The notes: generated by a model not told the origin, from the letters alone. Shown: positions 27,425 to 35,739, counted from the stretch's first letter. The stretch is DNA of 64,000 bases from an uncultured Sphingobacteriales bacterium (GCA_937991535.1 CALKHN010000053.1:7517-71516), one strand, 5' to 3'. Translations and numbers: made by a program.

Positions 27425-28747
27425 ATGATGCATATTGTTTCACAGATCATTTTTATCATTGCTGCCGCTGCGGGCATTGGATTGTTTGCAAAAAGAATAG
27501 CCGGCATTCGAAAAAATATACTTACCGGCCGTGATGCGGATTACGCTGATCAGCCGTTGCGGCGGTGGAAAAATGTGCTGCTGCTGGCCTTCGGGCAAAA
27601 AAAAATGTTCAGGAACCCGTTGGTTGCCGTGCTTCATTTTTTTGTGTATGCAGGGTTTATCATCATTAATATAGAAGTGCTGGAAATTGTATTAGACGGC
27701 ATATTGGGAACGCACAGGCTGTTTGCACCCCTGTTAGGCAGTTTGTACAGTTTCCTGATCAATGCATTTGAAATACTGGCTGTGCTCGTGATCGTATCCT
27801 GTGCTGTTTTTCTTATCCGCAGGAATATTATAAAACTGAAAAGATTCATCAGCAAAGACCTTGATGGGTGGCCCCGCAGTGATGCCAACTATATACTGAT
27901 TACGGAGATTGTGCTGATGCTGCTTTTTTTAACCATGAATGCCACAGACCTGGTATTGCAGGAGAAAGGCTACGGCTATTATGCCGAAAATCCCACGGGC
28001 AGGTTTGTTGTGTCGGGTATGCTTGCACCTTTGTACGGATCATTGAGTGAAGCAACACTGGTGGTAATAGAAAGAAGTTGCTGGTGGCTGCATATTTTGG
28101 GCATCCTCGCATTTATGAACTACCTGCCTTATTCCAAACATTTGCATATTCTGCTGGCGTTCCCCAATGCATATTATGCAAGATTGTTGCCCAAGGGAGA
28201 AATGAACAACATGCCTGCTGTTCAGAAGGAGGTGCTATATGCCATGCAGCCTGAACTGGCACCTGCCGATGCAGTTCCACCTGCCCGGTTTGGCGCCAGG
28301 GATGTATTTGACTTAAGCTGGAGGAACCTGCTTGATGCCTATTCCTGCACGGAATGCGGCAGATGCTCCGCCGCCTGCCCTGCTACCCTCACAGGAAAGG
28401 CCTTGTCGCCACGTAAGATCATGATGGATACCAGAGACAGAGTGGAAGAAACGGGAAAGAATATCAGATTGAACGGAGCATTTAAAGACGATGGCAAGAC
28501 CTTATTGCATAATTATATTACTGTTGAGGAACTGCGCGCCTGTACAACCTGCAATGCCTGCGTGGAAGAATGCCCGGTGAGCATCAGTCCACTTGAAATT
28601 ATCCTGGAACTGCGCCGCTCACTTGTTATGGAAGAAAGCAATGCGCCGCAGGAATGGAACGCCATGTTCAGCAATATAGAAAACAATTTCGCACCCTGGC
28701 AATTCAGTCCCGGTGACAGAGATAAATGGACCGGTGAAACGGCCTAG
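27425..28747 (+). CDS. Membrane-bound 4Fe-4S ferredoxin-type oxidoreductase subunit (HdrD/GlcF-like half)
   Basis: 440 residues. The N-terminal half has five or so hydrophobic helices with several His (e.g. near 'VLHFFVYAG', 'WWLHILGILAF'), suitable for heme b or quinone contact. The C-terminal half has two 4Fe-4S motifs, 'CTECGRCSAACPA' and 'CTTCNACVEECPVS'. It lacks the CCG domains found in fused relatives. Those are encoded by the gene at 29513, so the two products very probably assemble into one electron-transfer complex. Donor and acceptor are unknown. Confidence 0.9.
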   Translation: MMHIVSQIIFIIAAAAGIGLFAKRIAGIRKNILTGRDADYADQPLRRWKNVLLLAFGQKKMFRNPLVAVLHFFVYAGFIIINIEVLEIVLDGILGTHRLFAPLLGSLYSFLINAFEILAVLVIVSCAVFLIRRNIIKLKRFISKDLDGWPRSDANYILITEIVLMLLFLTMNATDLVLQEKGYGYYAENPTGRFVVSGMLAPLYGSLSEATLVVIERSCWWLHILGILAFMNYLPYSKHLHILLAFPNAYYARLLPKGEMNNMPAVQKEVLYAMQPELAPADAVPPARFGARDVFDLSWRNLLDAYSCTECGRCSAACPATLTGKALSPRKIMMDTRDRVEETGKNIRLNGAFKDDGKTLLHNYITVEELRACTTCNACVEECPVSISPLEIILELRRSLVMEESNAPQEWNAMFSNIENNFAPWQFSPGDRDKWTGETA

Positions 28748-28808
28748 AATGTTACAAGTTGCAGGTTGCAAGGTTTACCCCTGGAACCTGAAACCTGTAA
28801 CCTGCACC
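28748..28808. repeat. Word-repeat hairpin between convergent genes
   Basis: Copies of GTTACAAG/GTTGCAGG on the left and AACCTGAAACCTGTAACCTG-like words on the right form an imperfect hairpin (arms 28761-28776 and 28791-28805). It fills the whole spacer between the Fe-S gene and yceI and may act as a two-way terminator. Confidence 0.75.
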
Positions 28809-28809
28809 C

Positions 28810-29358
28810 CTATTCATTTATTTTTTTTGCCCGCACCTTAAGGTTTAATCTAACATTGTCGCTCATGCTTATGCTGCCGCCGCCTACATTATAATCCCTG
28901 CGGTTTAGTGTAAACTCACCCTCAAAAAAAAATTCATTTTCTTTTGGCGTTGCTTTAAAAGGGAAAGAAATTTCTTTGGTAACGTCTTTAATAGTAAGTT
29001 TTCCAAAAACAAAAAGGTATTCTTTGCTCGTGCTGGTCGTTATCCGTGTTGACACAAAATGAATGGCTGGATATTTTTCGACCTCAAAATAATCTTCCGA
29101 CCGTAAGTGATTATCCCGTTGGTCAATGCCTGTATTGATGGATTTAACATCTATGGTAACATCAAAATGAGATGCGCTGAGGCTATCGGGGTTAAAAATG
29201 ATTTTTCCATGTAATCCTTTAAAACTTCCGCTTACGTTCACTCCAAAATTCCTTATTTTAAATCCTATTTCCGATCCTTCATCAACGGGTATAAAATGCT
29301 GTCCGAAACTTACGGCGGCTACGATCAGTGCGACTATAAGGGTAAATATTCGCTTCAT
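28810..29358 (-). CDS. YceI-family periplasmic protein
   Basis: 182 residues with a Sec signal (MKRIFTLIVALIVAAVSFG) and the YceI lipocalin-like fold. Signatures are 'SEIGFKIRNFGVNVSGSFKGLHGKIIF' type and 'HLRSEDYFEVEKYPAIHFVS' type. The family carries polyisoprenoid or ubiquinone-like lipids. It lies reversed between the two halves of the Fe-S oxidoreductase, which is compatible with a quinone connection but may be chance. It has its own promoter at 29385. Confidence 0.93.
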   Translation of the reverse strand: MKRIFTLIVALIVAAVSFGQHFIPVDEGSEIGFKIRNFGVNVSGSFKGLHGKIIFNPDSLSASHFDVTIDVKSINTGIDQRDNHLRSEDYFEVEKYPAIHFVSTRITTSTSKEYLFVFGKLTIKDVTKEISFPFKATPKENEFFFEGEFTLNRRDYNVGGGSISMSDNVRLNLKVRAKKINE

Positions 29359-29384
29359 GCCTTAAAATAAATTGTTGTATTGCT

Positions 29385-29408
29385 CAAAGATATTAACAGA
29401 TTTGTTAA
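29385..29408 (-). promoter_or_regulatory. yceI promoter with small palindrome
   Basis: The perfect -7 box TATCTTTG (29385-29392, minus) directly adjoins a palindrome TTAACA-GATT-TGTTAA (29393-29408) placed between the -7 and -33 positions, as an operator might be. Confidence 0.5.
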
Positions 29409-29484
29409 TGCCTTGCATATATTCCAAAGCATAATCTACCCGTAACATACGATTACTCAAAATAGTATAATGAAGAATTTCGTT

Positions 29485-29492
29485 TAGCTTTG
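29485..29492 (+). promoter_or_regulatory. Perfect TAnnTTTG box before the CCG-domain gene
   Basis: TAGCTTTG lies 20 bases upstream of the ATG at 29513. No obvious -33 element was found. It implies separate transcription from the membrane partner. Confidence 0.5.
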
Positions 29493-29512
29493 AAACTAAA
29501 ATTAAATTCAGT

Positions 29513-30292
29513 ATGAAAGTTCCTGTAATGTCAGAATTGTACGCCAACCAGGAGCGCCCCGACATATTATTTTGGGTAGGCTGTGCCGGTAGTTTTGATC
29601 AGCGGGCGCAAAAAATAACAAAGGCTTTTGTAAGCATACTCAATAAGGTAAATGTAAAATATGCCATCCTCGGAAAGGAAGAGGCCTGTACCGGCGATCC
29701 GGCGCGCAGAGCAGGAAATGAATTTTTGTTTCAGATGATGGCTTACCAGAATATCCAGGTAATGAACAGTTATGAGATAAAAAAAATAGTTACTGCCTGC
29801 CCTCATTGTTTTAATATCCTTAAAAATGAATATCCCCAACTGGGAGGCAGCTATGAAGTGATCCACCATGCGGTTTTTCTGCAGCAATTGATTGATGAAG
29901 GGAAAATTAAGATGAAAGAATCCGGAGATTTTAAAGGGAAACGCATTACGTACCACGACAGTTGTTATTTGGGTCGCGCCAATAATATTTATGAAGCGCC
30001 GCGCAAAGTACTGGAAGCACTGGATGCTGAACTGGTGGAAATGAAACGATGTGGCAGCAGGGGATTGTGCTGTGGCGCCGGAGGGGCGCAAATGTGGAAG
30101 GAAGAAGAGAAAGGTTCCACACGTATTAATTACGAAAGAACCAACCAAGCCATGGAAACGGGAGCCAGCGTAATTGCTTCGGCATGTCCTTTTTGCAACA
30201 CCATGCTTACCGATGGCGTTAAGAACAAAGAAAAGGAAGACAGTGTACAGGTGCTGGACATTGCCGAATTAATCAATGCCTCAATGCAGTGA
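29513..30292 (+). CDS. CCG-domain (Fe-S)-binding protein, HdrB/GlcF-like
   Basis: This 259-residue soluble protein carries two cysteine-rich CCG domains: 'WVGCAGSFDQRAQK' with 'ACPHCFNIL' in the first half, and 'TYHDSCYLGR', 'RGLCCGAGGAQMW', 'SACPFCNTML' in the second. Such domains hold non-cubane 4Fe-4S clusters in heterodisulfide reductases and glycolate oxidase. With the membrane protein at 27425 it would form a complete two-subunit oxidoreductase. The downstream NUDIX gene overlaps its stop region (GTGA), so they are co-transcribed. Confidence 0.92.
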   Translation: MKVPVMSELYANQERPDILFWVGCAGSFDQRAQKITKAFVSILNKVNVKYAILGKEEACTGDPARRAGNEFLFQMMAYQNIQVMNSYEIKKIVTACPHCFNILKNEYPQLGGSYEVIHHAVFLQQLIDEGKIKMKESGDFKGKRITYHDSCYLGRANNIYEAPRKVLEALDAELVEMKRCGSRGLCCGAGGAQMWKEEEKGSTRINYERTNQAMETGASVIASACPFCNTMLTDGVKNKEKEDSVQVLDIAELINASMQ

Positions 30293-30294
30293 AT

Positions 30295-30852
30295 ATGAAA
30301 GACATGACATGGAAGGTTTTGTCTTCCGAATACCTGTACAAAGCCACATGGTTTACTATCCGCAAAGACAAATGCGAAACGCCGGAAAAGAAAATCGTTG
30401 ATCCTTACTATGTATATGAGTTTCCCACCTGGGTTACGGCAATGGCGCTTACCGAAGACAACCAGGTTGTAATGGTTCGTCAGTACCGCCATGCACTGGG
30501 TGAAACGATTATGGAAACGCCCGGGGGATGTGTGGATGATACCGACGCCTCTTTGCAGGCTGCGATTGCAAGGGAATTGTTAGAAGAAACCGGGTATGCA
30601 TTCAGCCGGTACGAATACCTGGGAAAAATATCACCTAATCCATCAACCAATGATAACCTTATGCATATGTACCTTGCCCGGGGGGGCAAAAAAGTGCAGG
30701 AGCAGCAATTAGATCATAACGAAGAAATAGAAGTATACCTGTTCAGCATTGACGAGATCAAGCAAATGCTGAAGGAGAATAAAATAATGCAGGCGCTTCA
30801 CGCCACATGCCTTTTTTACGGACTGCATAAACTGGGGGATATGGAGTATTGA
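30295..30852 (+). CDS. NUDIX hydrolase
   Basis: 185 residues from the ATG at 30295; a GTG at 30289 overlapping the preceding stop is an alternative start. The NUDIX box lies near residue 75 (GGCVDD... AIARELLEETGY) and retains the REL-EE-G core that binds Mg2+. The N-terminal 'KVLSSEYLYKATWFTIRKDKCET' is typical of ADP-ribose pyrophosphatase-like members. It probably hydrolyses a nucleoside diphosphate derivative. It is coupled to the CCG protein. Confidence 0.9.
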   Translation: MKDMTWKVLSSEYLYKATWFTIRKDKCETPEKKIVDPYYVYEFPTWVTAMALTEDNQVVMVRQYRHALGETIMETPGGCVDDTDASLQAAIARELLEETGYAFSRYEYLGKISPNPSTNDNLMHMYLARGGKKVQEQQLDHNEEIEVYLFSIDEIKQMLKENKIMQALHATCLFYGLHKLGDMEY

Positions 30853-31351
30853 ATTAAATCCGAAGCCGGAAGAACGAAATCCGAAGATGCGGCCGGCATC
30901 CGGCAAAGGAGGGTCACACCGCGTCTAACGCAAAGCACCAAAAAACAAATCACAAGAAACAAATAAAATTCAAATCCGAAGGCTGTCAGCGATCAGCTTT
31001 GAGCTATGAGTGCAGGCCCACTGATAGCTGAGCTGATACCTCACAAAAAAAAGCATCAAGTTTTGTTGATATGTCTGCTTGCGCTTTCATACTACTAACC
31101 CGATGCTTTCGTGATGGGCTTCCATCTTCTGACGGACTTCCGCTCATCCTGTTACTTTCTTACTGTTTCCAGTATTACTTGTAACGTTTGTCTGATAAAG
31201 ATACTTCATTTGTTTACCCCTTTCCAATTTTCTTTTGAACTTACTATGCACCAGAAATGCACCCGTTTATGCACCCAAAAAGGAGGGTTTTGCAGGTTTT
31301 GGAGGGAGTTTTGCACAAACATTTCAGATTTAACATTTTAAATTTGAAATT
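30853..31351. other. Long intergenic region built of word repeats
   Basis: No gene is supported. AAATCCGAAG occurs exactly three times (30856-30865, 30877-30886, 30972-30981). A hairpin of AGCT-type words follows (arms 30992-31007 and 31024-31037). Further right, ATGCACC is repeated three times near 31247-31276 before GGAGGG-containing sequence of unknown meaning. Confidence 0.6.
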
Positions 31352-31843
31352 TTACGATCTCATATTCTCATATTGCAGGGGTATACCGAGTTCCCAGGTT
31401 TTAGAAGCCTGTATAACGGCCTGGAGGTCATCGATTTTTTTTGCTGTCACTCTCACCAGGTCATCATTAATAGAAGCCTGCACTTTTAACCCTGCATCTT
31501 TTATATGTTTAACGATCTTTTTGGCATCTTCCTGCTTTAGCCCGTTTCTCACGGTTACCTCTTTTTTCCATACTTTACCACTTTGCGATCCTTCTTTCGA
31601 TAAATCAAAAGCCTCGGGAGCGATTCCCTGCTTATGTGCCCTGTTGATGAGCATGTCAATCAACTGCCGCATTTTCATATCGTCGTCCGTTTCAATATTC
31701 AGCTTAAATTCCTTTTTATTCAAATCAATTACCACATGGGCATCTTTAAAATCAAAACGGTTGGTGATTTCTTTTTTAGTAACATTTACAGCATTGTCTA
31801 ATAACTGGGCATCTACTTTGCTTACCATGTCAAATGAAGGCAT
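31352..31843 (-). CDS. yajQ: YajQ-family nucleotide/c-di-GMP-binding protein
   Basis: From the ATG at 31843 (MPSFDMVSKVDAQ) the protein has 163 residues, the exact family size. The open frame upstream to 32005 is not coding-like. Signatures are 'NVTKKEITNRFDFKDAHV', 'KQGIAPEAFDLSKEGSQSGKVWKKEV' type and 'VRVTAKKIDDLQAVI'. The fold is two ferredoxin-like domains. In some bacteria the family binds cyclic di-GMP; whether this one does is unknown. Confidence 0.95.
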   Translation of the reverse strand: MPSFDMVSKVDAQLLDNAVNVTKKEITNRFDFKDAHVVIDLNKKEFKLNIETDDDMKMRQLIDMLINRAHKQGIAPEAFDLSKEGSQSGKVWKKEVTVRNGLKQEDAKKIVKHIKDAGLKVQASINDDLVRVTAKKIDDLQAVIQASKTWELGIPLQYENMRS

Positions 31844-31862
31844 AATGATTATTTTTCGAATA

Positions 31863-31896
31863 CAAATGTAATATATCTCATCATAGAACAACAAAC
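31863..31896 (-). promoter_or_regulatory. yajQ promoter
   Basis: On the minus strand TTG is followed after 18 bases by the perfect -7 box TACATTTG (31863-31870), about 20 bases before the chosen start. This supports the start at 31843. Confidence 0.65.
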
Positions 31897-32060
31897 TAAA
31901 CACGTCACGGGATAGTACATGACGGTAATCACCAGAACAATAGCATCCTCCACAAGAATATTTTTGAATCAGCCGGCAAAAAATGAAAAAAAATAAAAAA
32001 TCCATTTCCCCGCAACTGCATTGGCTTATTTGATTTACTTTGGAAGATAAATTAAATTGA

Positions 32061-32855
32061 ATGATGAAAAAAAGTATTCATTTATTACTGTCTTCTGTTT
32101 TAGGTATCCTTTTTTTTACCAATGCTGCCGCTCAGAGTAAAAAAAACAACAGGGAGTTTTACGAAATAAAATTATATCATTTTACTACTGCTGCCCAGGA
32201 AGAATTACTGGATAAATACCTGTCGGAGGCCTTTATACCGGCGTTGCACAAAGCGGGTATTAAAAATATCGGCGCTTTTAAACCGTTGAGCAATGATACG
32301 GCCGCAAACAAAAGACTTTACGTTCTTCTTCCGCTTAACTCAATGGAACAACTTCTTATGCTGCCACAACAATTGCAAAAAAATACTGATTACGTGAATG
32401 CTTCTAAGGCGTATTCAGATGCAGCTTACAATGCAGCACCCTATACCCGTATGGAATCCATATTGCTGCGTGCTTTTAAACTGGCGCCCCAATCGGCTGT
32501 TCCGGAATTGAAATCTGAAAAAAGCGAAAGAATATACGAATTGCGCAGTTATGAAAGCGCCACTGAAAAGTTATACTGGAATAAAGTGCACATGTTCAAT
32601 GAAGGCGGAGAAATCCCTCTTTTTAAGAGGCTCAGGTTCAATGCCGTTTTTTACGGAGAAGTAATTACCGGAAGCCGCATGCCCAACCTGATGTATATGA
32701 CCAGTTTTGAAAACATGGCCGACCGCGATGCACACTGGCAAACATTCAGAGATGATGCAGAATGGAAAAAACTTTCGGCGAGACCGGAATATAAAAACAA
32801 TGTGTCAAGAAACGAGACCATTTTAACGCATGCAACTGCGTACTCGGACTATTAA
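32061..32855 (+). CDS. Secreted NIPSNAP-family protein
   Basis: 264 residues: signal peptide (MMKKSIHLLLSSVLGILFFTNAAA) and two NIPSNAP-type ferredoxin-like domains. The first starts 'FYEIKLYHFTTAAQEELLDKYL', the second 'RIYELRSYESATEKLYWNKV'. The function of bacterial NIPSNAP proteins is not established. It is followed by a 21-base palindrome. Confidence 0.9.
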   Translation: MMKKSIHLLLSSVLGILFFTNAAAQSKKNNREFYEIKLYHFTTAAQEELLDKYLSEAFIPALHKAGIKNIGAFKPLSNDTAANKRLYVLLPLNSMEQLLMLPQQLQKNTDYVNASKAYSDAAYNAAPYTRMESILLRAFKLAPQSAVPELKSEKSERIYELRSYESATEKLYWNKVHMFNEGGEIPLFKRLRFNAVFYGEVITGSRMPNLMYMTSFENMADRDAHWQTFRDDAEWKKLSARPEYKNNVSRNETILTHATAYSDY

Positions 32856-32863
32856 AGAGCCGG

Positions 32864-32884
32864 GACTTTTCATCATGAAAAGTC
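32864..32884. repeat. Perfect palindrome after the NIPSNAP gene
   Basis: GACTTTTCAT and ATGAAAAGTC flank a single C. It starts 8 bases after the stop codon. No T-run follows, so it is not a standard terminator on the plus strand. Confidence 0.7.
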
Positions 32885-32944
32885 AAAAGGCAGAGGTGAA
32901 GGGGTGAACAGTCAATGTTGAATAGTGAATCTCACCGTTCATTT

Positions 32945-33017
32945 ATGAAACGATAAACATGAAACGGGAAGCCGGTTACCGTTCTTTTCATCTCACTTCC
33001 CGCCTTTCACGTTTCAT
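32945..33017. repeat. ATGAAACG-type word-repeat hairpin
   Basis: The left arm with ATGAAACG and GGGAAG words pairs with CTTCCCG and CGTTTCAT words on the right around a less ordered centre. It belongs to the same class of intergenic word hairpins as those at 28748 and 58006 but with a different word. Confidence 0.6.
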
Positions 33018-33086
33018 ACAACACCAAAGGGCGCAATTCCGGTATGTTGGCATAGTTTTATATTATATAAACCTAAACTAAAATTT

Positions 33087-33203
33087 ATGCAAAACTGGCT
33101 TAGGACCTTACTTGCCGGATATGGCGCTTATAAATGGGGTGGCGGATGTTTGGGCGGGGTTCTTGTTTTTGTGATCATTTACTATCTTTTGGGATATTGT
33201 TAG
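33087..33203 (+). CDS. 38-residue membrane mini-protein
   Basis: The ATG at 33087 opens 38 codons: an amphipathic N-terminus (MQNWLRTLLAGYGAYKWG), a Gly/Cys hinge (GGGCLGG), one hydrophobic helix (VLVFVIIYYLLGY) and a terminal Cys before TAG. The clean helix, glycine-rich turn and position in an otherwise empty spacer argue for a real gene. I believe similar mini-proteins occur in Chitinophagaceae, but cannot verify that here. It precedes the serine hydrolase by 39 bases. Confidence 0.65.
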   Translation: MQNWLRTLLAGYGAYKWGGGCLGGVLVFVIIYYLLGYC

Positions 33204-33242
33204 CAGGAATATGAATCACAATCCTTCAGTTTATACCTTATT

Positions 33243-34616
33243 ATGCCACGTAAAAAGGTCATTTACCGCATTGCTTTTTTACTGTTGATTTCTCTCATTA
33301 TTTTTTTAGCAGGATATATTTACCAGGCTATATCCATTATAAATGCATACGGGGCTAAAATAGTATGCTCGGCTGTGTATCTTCAACACCGGAGTGTTCA
33401 AAAGGTGATTGATGAAGAGCTTTCTGCCTTTCCTTTTTCTTTGGCAGGTTATACGTTAAACGTTAAGGATTCATCGGTGGCGGGAGCGATGCTGGGCATG
33501 GCAAAACGAAAAGCAATCTATCGCAGCGGACTGGGCGCAACACTGGTGAGTGACAGCAGTGAAAGCCAAATAAGAGCTCAACATTTTATACTTCCGCCAA
33601 AACCTTCTGAAAATACAGATACCATTCTCTGGCCCAACGGCAACCGATTGCCGCACACGCTGCCTTCCGGAATTGACCCTTCAAAGCTGGATACGGTATT
33701 GCAACGGGCACTGAATGAATATAAAGACGGAAATGCCGTGCACACAAATGCAATTGTTGTACTGTATAAAGGTCAATTGGTGGCTGAAAAATATGCTCAT
33801 GGCTACGATAAAAATTCACTCATGCCCGGATGGTCTGTTGCCAAAAGCATAACAGCCGCTTTAACCGGCATTCTTGTAAAACAGGGAAAGCTGGATGTGA
33901 ATGCCCCCGCACCCGTGGCGGAATGGAAGGATACCGACAAAGAAAAAATTACACTGGAGCAATTGCTGCAACAAACCAGCGGACTGGATTATGAAGAGAA
34001 TTACAGGAAACCATCCGGCGCTACCAGCATGCTTTTTAAAAAAGGAAATGCCGCGGCCTATGCAGCACAGCTTCCATTGGCATTTGCACCGGGCACGGTA
34101 TTCAATTATTCCAGCGGCAACAGCAATATTATAAGCCGCATCATCCGCGAAGCCACCGGCAAAGGTTATCATGCTTTTCCTTATGAATCGCTTTTCTATA
34201 AAACAGGCATGTATTCTATGGTGCTGGAACCTGATGCATCCGGAACCTTTGTAGGCTCTTCTTTCTGCTATGCAACAGCCCGGGACTATGCCCGCTTTGG
34301 TTTGCTTTATTATAACAATGGTAAATGGAACAATGAACAGCTATTACCTGAAGACTGGGTAAAAGCCACCGTTCAGCCGTTTGTTGCAGATACACTCCGG
34401 CATTATGGATACCAGTTTTGGTTAAATGGTTTAAATAAGAGCGATCCTGCGCAACGCTGGTATCCCGGTGTGCCGGCTGATATGTATTTTGCTGACGGTT
34501 TTGGCGGGCAGGATATTTACATCATCCCTTCAAAAAACTTAGTGGTGGTGCGCCTGGGCTTGCATGTAATGGATGAAAACAAGTTGCTCGGCAACATCAT
34601 TTCAACCATCCGGTGA
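33243..34616 (+). CDS. Serine hydrolase, class C beta-lactamase-like
   Basis: 457 residues. One N-terminal membrane anchor (about 8-30) precedes a penicillin-binding/beta-lactamase fold. The nucleophile motif SxxK is 'WSVAKSITAAL', the second motif is 'FNYSSGNSNII' (Tyr-Ser-Ser in place of YxN), and 'YGYQFWLNG' with 'DGFGGQDIYIIP' lies towards the C-terminus. Family members are esterases, D-aminopeptidases or lactamases; resistance function cannot be inferred. The first 140 residues precede the catalytic domain and are of unknown role. Confidence 0.9.
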   Translation: MPRKKVIYRIAFLLLISLIIFLAGYIYQAISIINAYGAKIVCSAVYLQHRSVQKVIDEELSAFPFSLAGYTLNVKDSSVAGAMLGMAKRKAIYRSGLGATLVSDSSESQIRAQHFILPPKPSENTDTILWPNGNRLPHTLPSGIDPSKLDTVLQRALNEYKDGNAVHTNAIVVLYKGQLVAEKYAHGYDKNSLMPGWSVAKSITAALTGILVKQGKLDVNAPAPVAEWKDTDKEKITLEQLLQQTSGLDYEENYRKPSGATSMLFKKGNAAAYAAQLPLAFAPGTVFNYSSGNSNIISRIIREATGKGYHAFPYESLFYKTGMYSMVLEPDASGTFVGSSFCYATARDYARFGLLYYNNGKWNNEQLLPEDWVKATVQPFVADTLRHYGYQFWLNGLNKSDPAQRWYPGVPADMYFADGFGGQDIYIIPSKNLVVVRLGLHVMDENKLLGNIISTIR

Positions 34617-34654
34617 AATTTCAACATATTGAATTCATCAAAACAATTTGTTTT

Positions 34655-34802
34655 ATGCGTTTAGATGAAGCAGCAGCGATGCCTGGCAATGATTTCTTAT
34701 ACTACAGATAAAATGGTGTGGGCTGATCTCGGGTGTGGCAGCGGAACTTCATGCGCGTATGTATTAGGCGCTTATAACACGATAATACCTTTCCTTTTAT
34801 AA
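34655..34802 (+). pseudogene. N-terminal fragment of a class I SAM-dependent methyltransferase
   Basis: The ATG at 34655 begins MRLDEAAAMPGNDF and stops at 34709-34711. Another frame continues with 'MVWADLGCGSGTSCAYVLGAYNT', the SAM-binding motif I, then hits a stop at 34800-34802. Two frames and the abrupt end show a broken gene. The matching C-terminal half lies at 36029-36435, 1.2 kb downstream. Confidence 0.7.
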
Positions 34803-34910
34803 ATATGTTAAGAAAACGAGCTGTAAGACATGAGAAGCGAAAAGGTTTTATTTTTATAGATAAACCTATACTTTAGTATTCAGTTCAGCGAGGTGACAAA
34901 TGCTTCTTTC

Positions 34911-35546
34911 ATGAAAAAAGTACTTCAATTATTATTCTGCATCTGCTTTTTTGTTCCGCCGGCCATGGCGCAACAGGCCGATGAAATATCCGGAGGGTAT
35001 TTTCTTGAAGGTGTACAGGAAACCGCAAGCGGATTTCAGTTAAAATCCAATTATACTTTTACCTTTTTTTTTACGTACGGAGGCTTAGACCGCTATGGCT
35101 CGGGCAGATGGACACAGGAAAAAAATGCCATTGTATTTAATAGTCGCGTAAAGCCGTTAAGGGATTTCAAACTCTTATCGGCCAGAAGGGTAAATGATCA
35201 TTTTGTTACGGTAAAATTTACGGATAAAAATCAGGGCATAGTAAATGGCATTGAGTGCACTTTGTATACGGCGCGGGGAAGGCAAAAATTATTTACCGAC
35301 AAAACTGGCACGGTAAAATTTCCCAAACAGGAGGTGGACTCCATACAATTCTTCTCCCCTCTTTTCCCGGATCATCCTTATACCTTCATCGTAAGCAATA
35401 AAATTCAGAACAATTTTGAATTTGCTTTTGAGAAATGGGTGGCGGAAGTTTTTTTTGAAGATTTTACATTGTTGTTTACGAATAACATGCTGGTTGGCCA
35501 ACATCCGTTGCTGAACGGGAAGCAGTTCCGGTATGTAAAGAATTAA
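34911..35546 (+). CDS. Secreted hypothetical protein (211 aa)
   Basis: From the ATG at 34911 there is a clear Sec signal (MKKVLQLLFCICFFVPPAMA) and a beta-rich mature domain with aromatic clusters (YTFTFFFTYGGLDRYGSG, WTQEKNAIVF, 'EFAFEKWVAEVFFEDFTLLF' type). A GTG at 34893 is a less likely start. No domain was recognised. The gene is intact although it lies between two fragments of a methyltransferase gene, as if it came with an inserted segment. Confidence 0.75.
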   Translation: MKKVLQLLFCICFFVPPAMAQQADEISGGYFLEGVQETASGFQLKSNYTFTFFFTYGGLDRYGSGRWTQEKNAIVFNSRVKPLRDFKLLSARRVNDHFVTVKFTDKNQGIVNGIECTLYTARGRQKLFTDKTGTVKFPKQEVDSIQFFSPLFPDHPYTFIVSNKIQNNFEFAFEKWVAEVFFEDFTLLFTNNMLVGQHPLLNGKQFRYVKN

Positions 35547-35739
35547 TAGCCCGATTTAAAAAGCCCGTGTTCTGCGCCAGTTCCAATTGCCGAATTTCCG
35601 CTGCCTAAAACGGCTACCATTTTGCTACATTTTTTGTAAACTTGCATGAGCAATTGCAACATGTGCCAATCGCAGGGTAAATGACTTATATAGCGGACAA
35701 ATTCCTGCTTTTATGACTTTTTAATTTAAAGTTCATAAA

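Noticed and set aside
29567..30148. 193-codon minus-strand frame
   Set aside because: Antisense to the CCG-domain Fe-S protein.
31247..31300. Triple ATGCACC repeat as an attachment site or integrase remnant
   Set aside because: No integrase, no tRNA and no second copy of the site in the window; left as an unexplained feature of the spacer.
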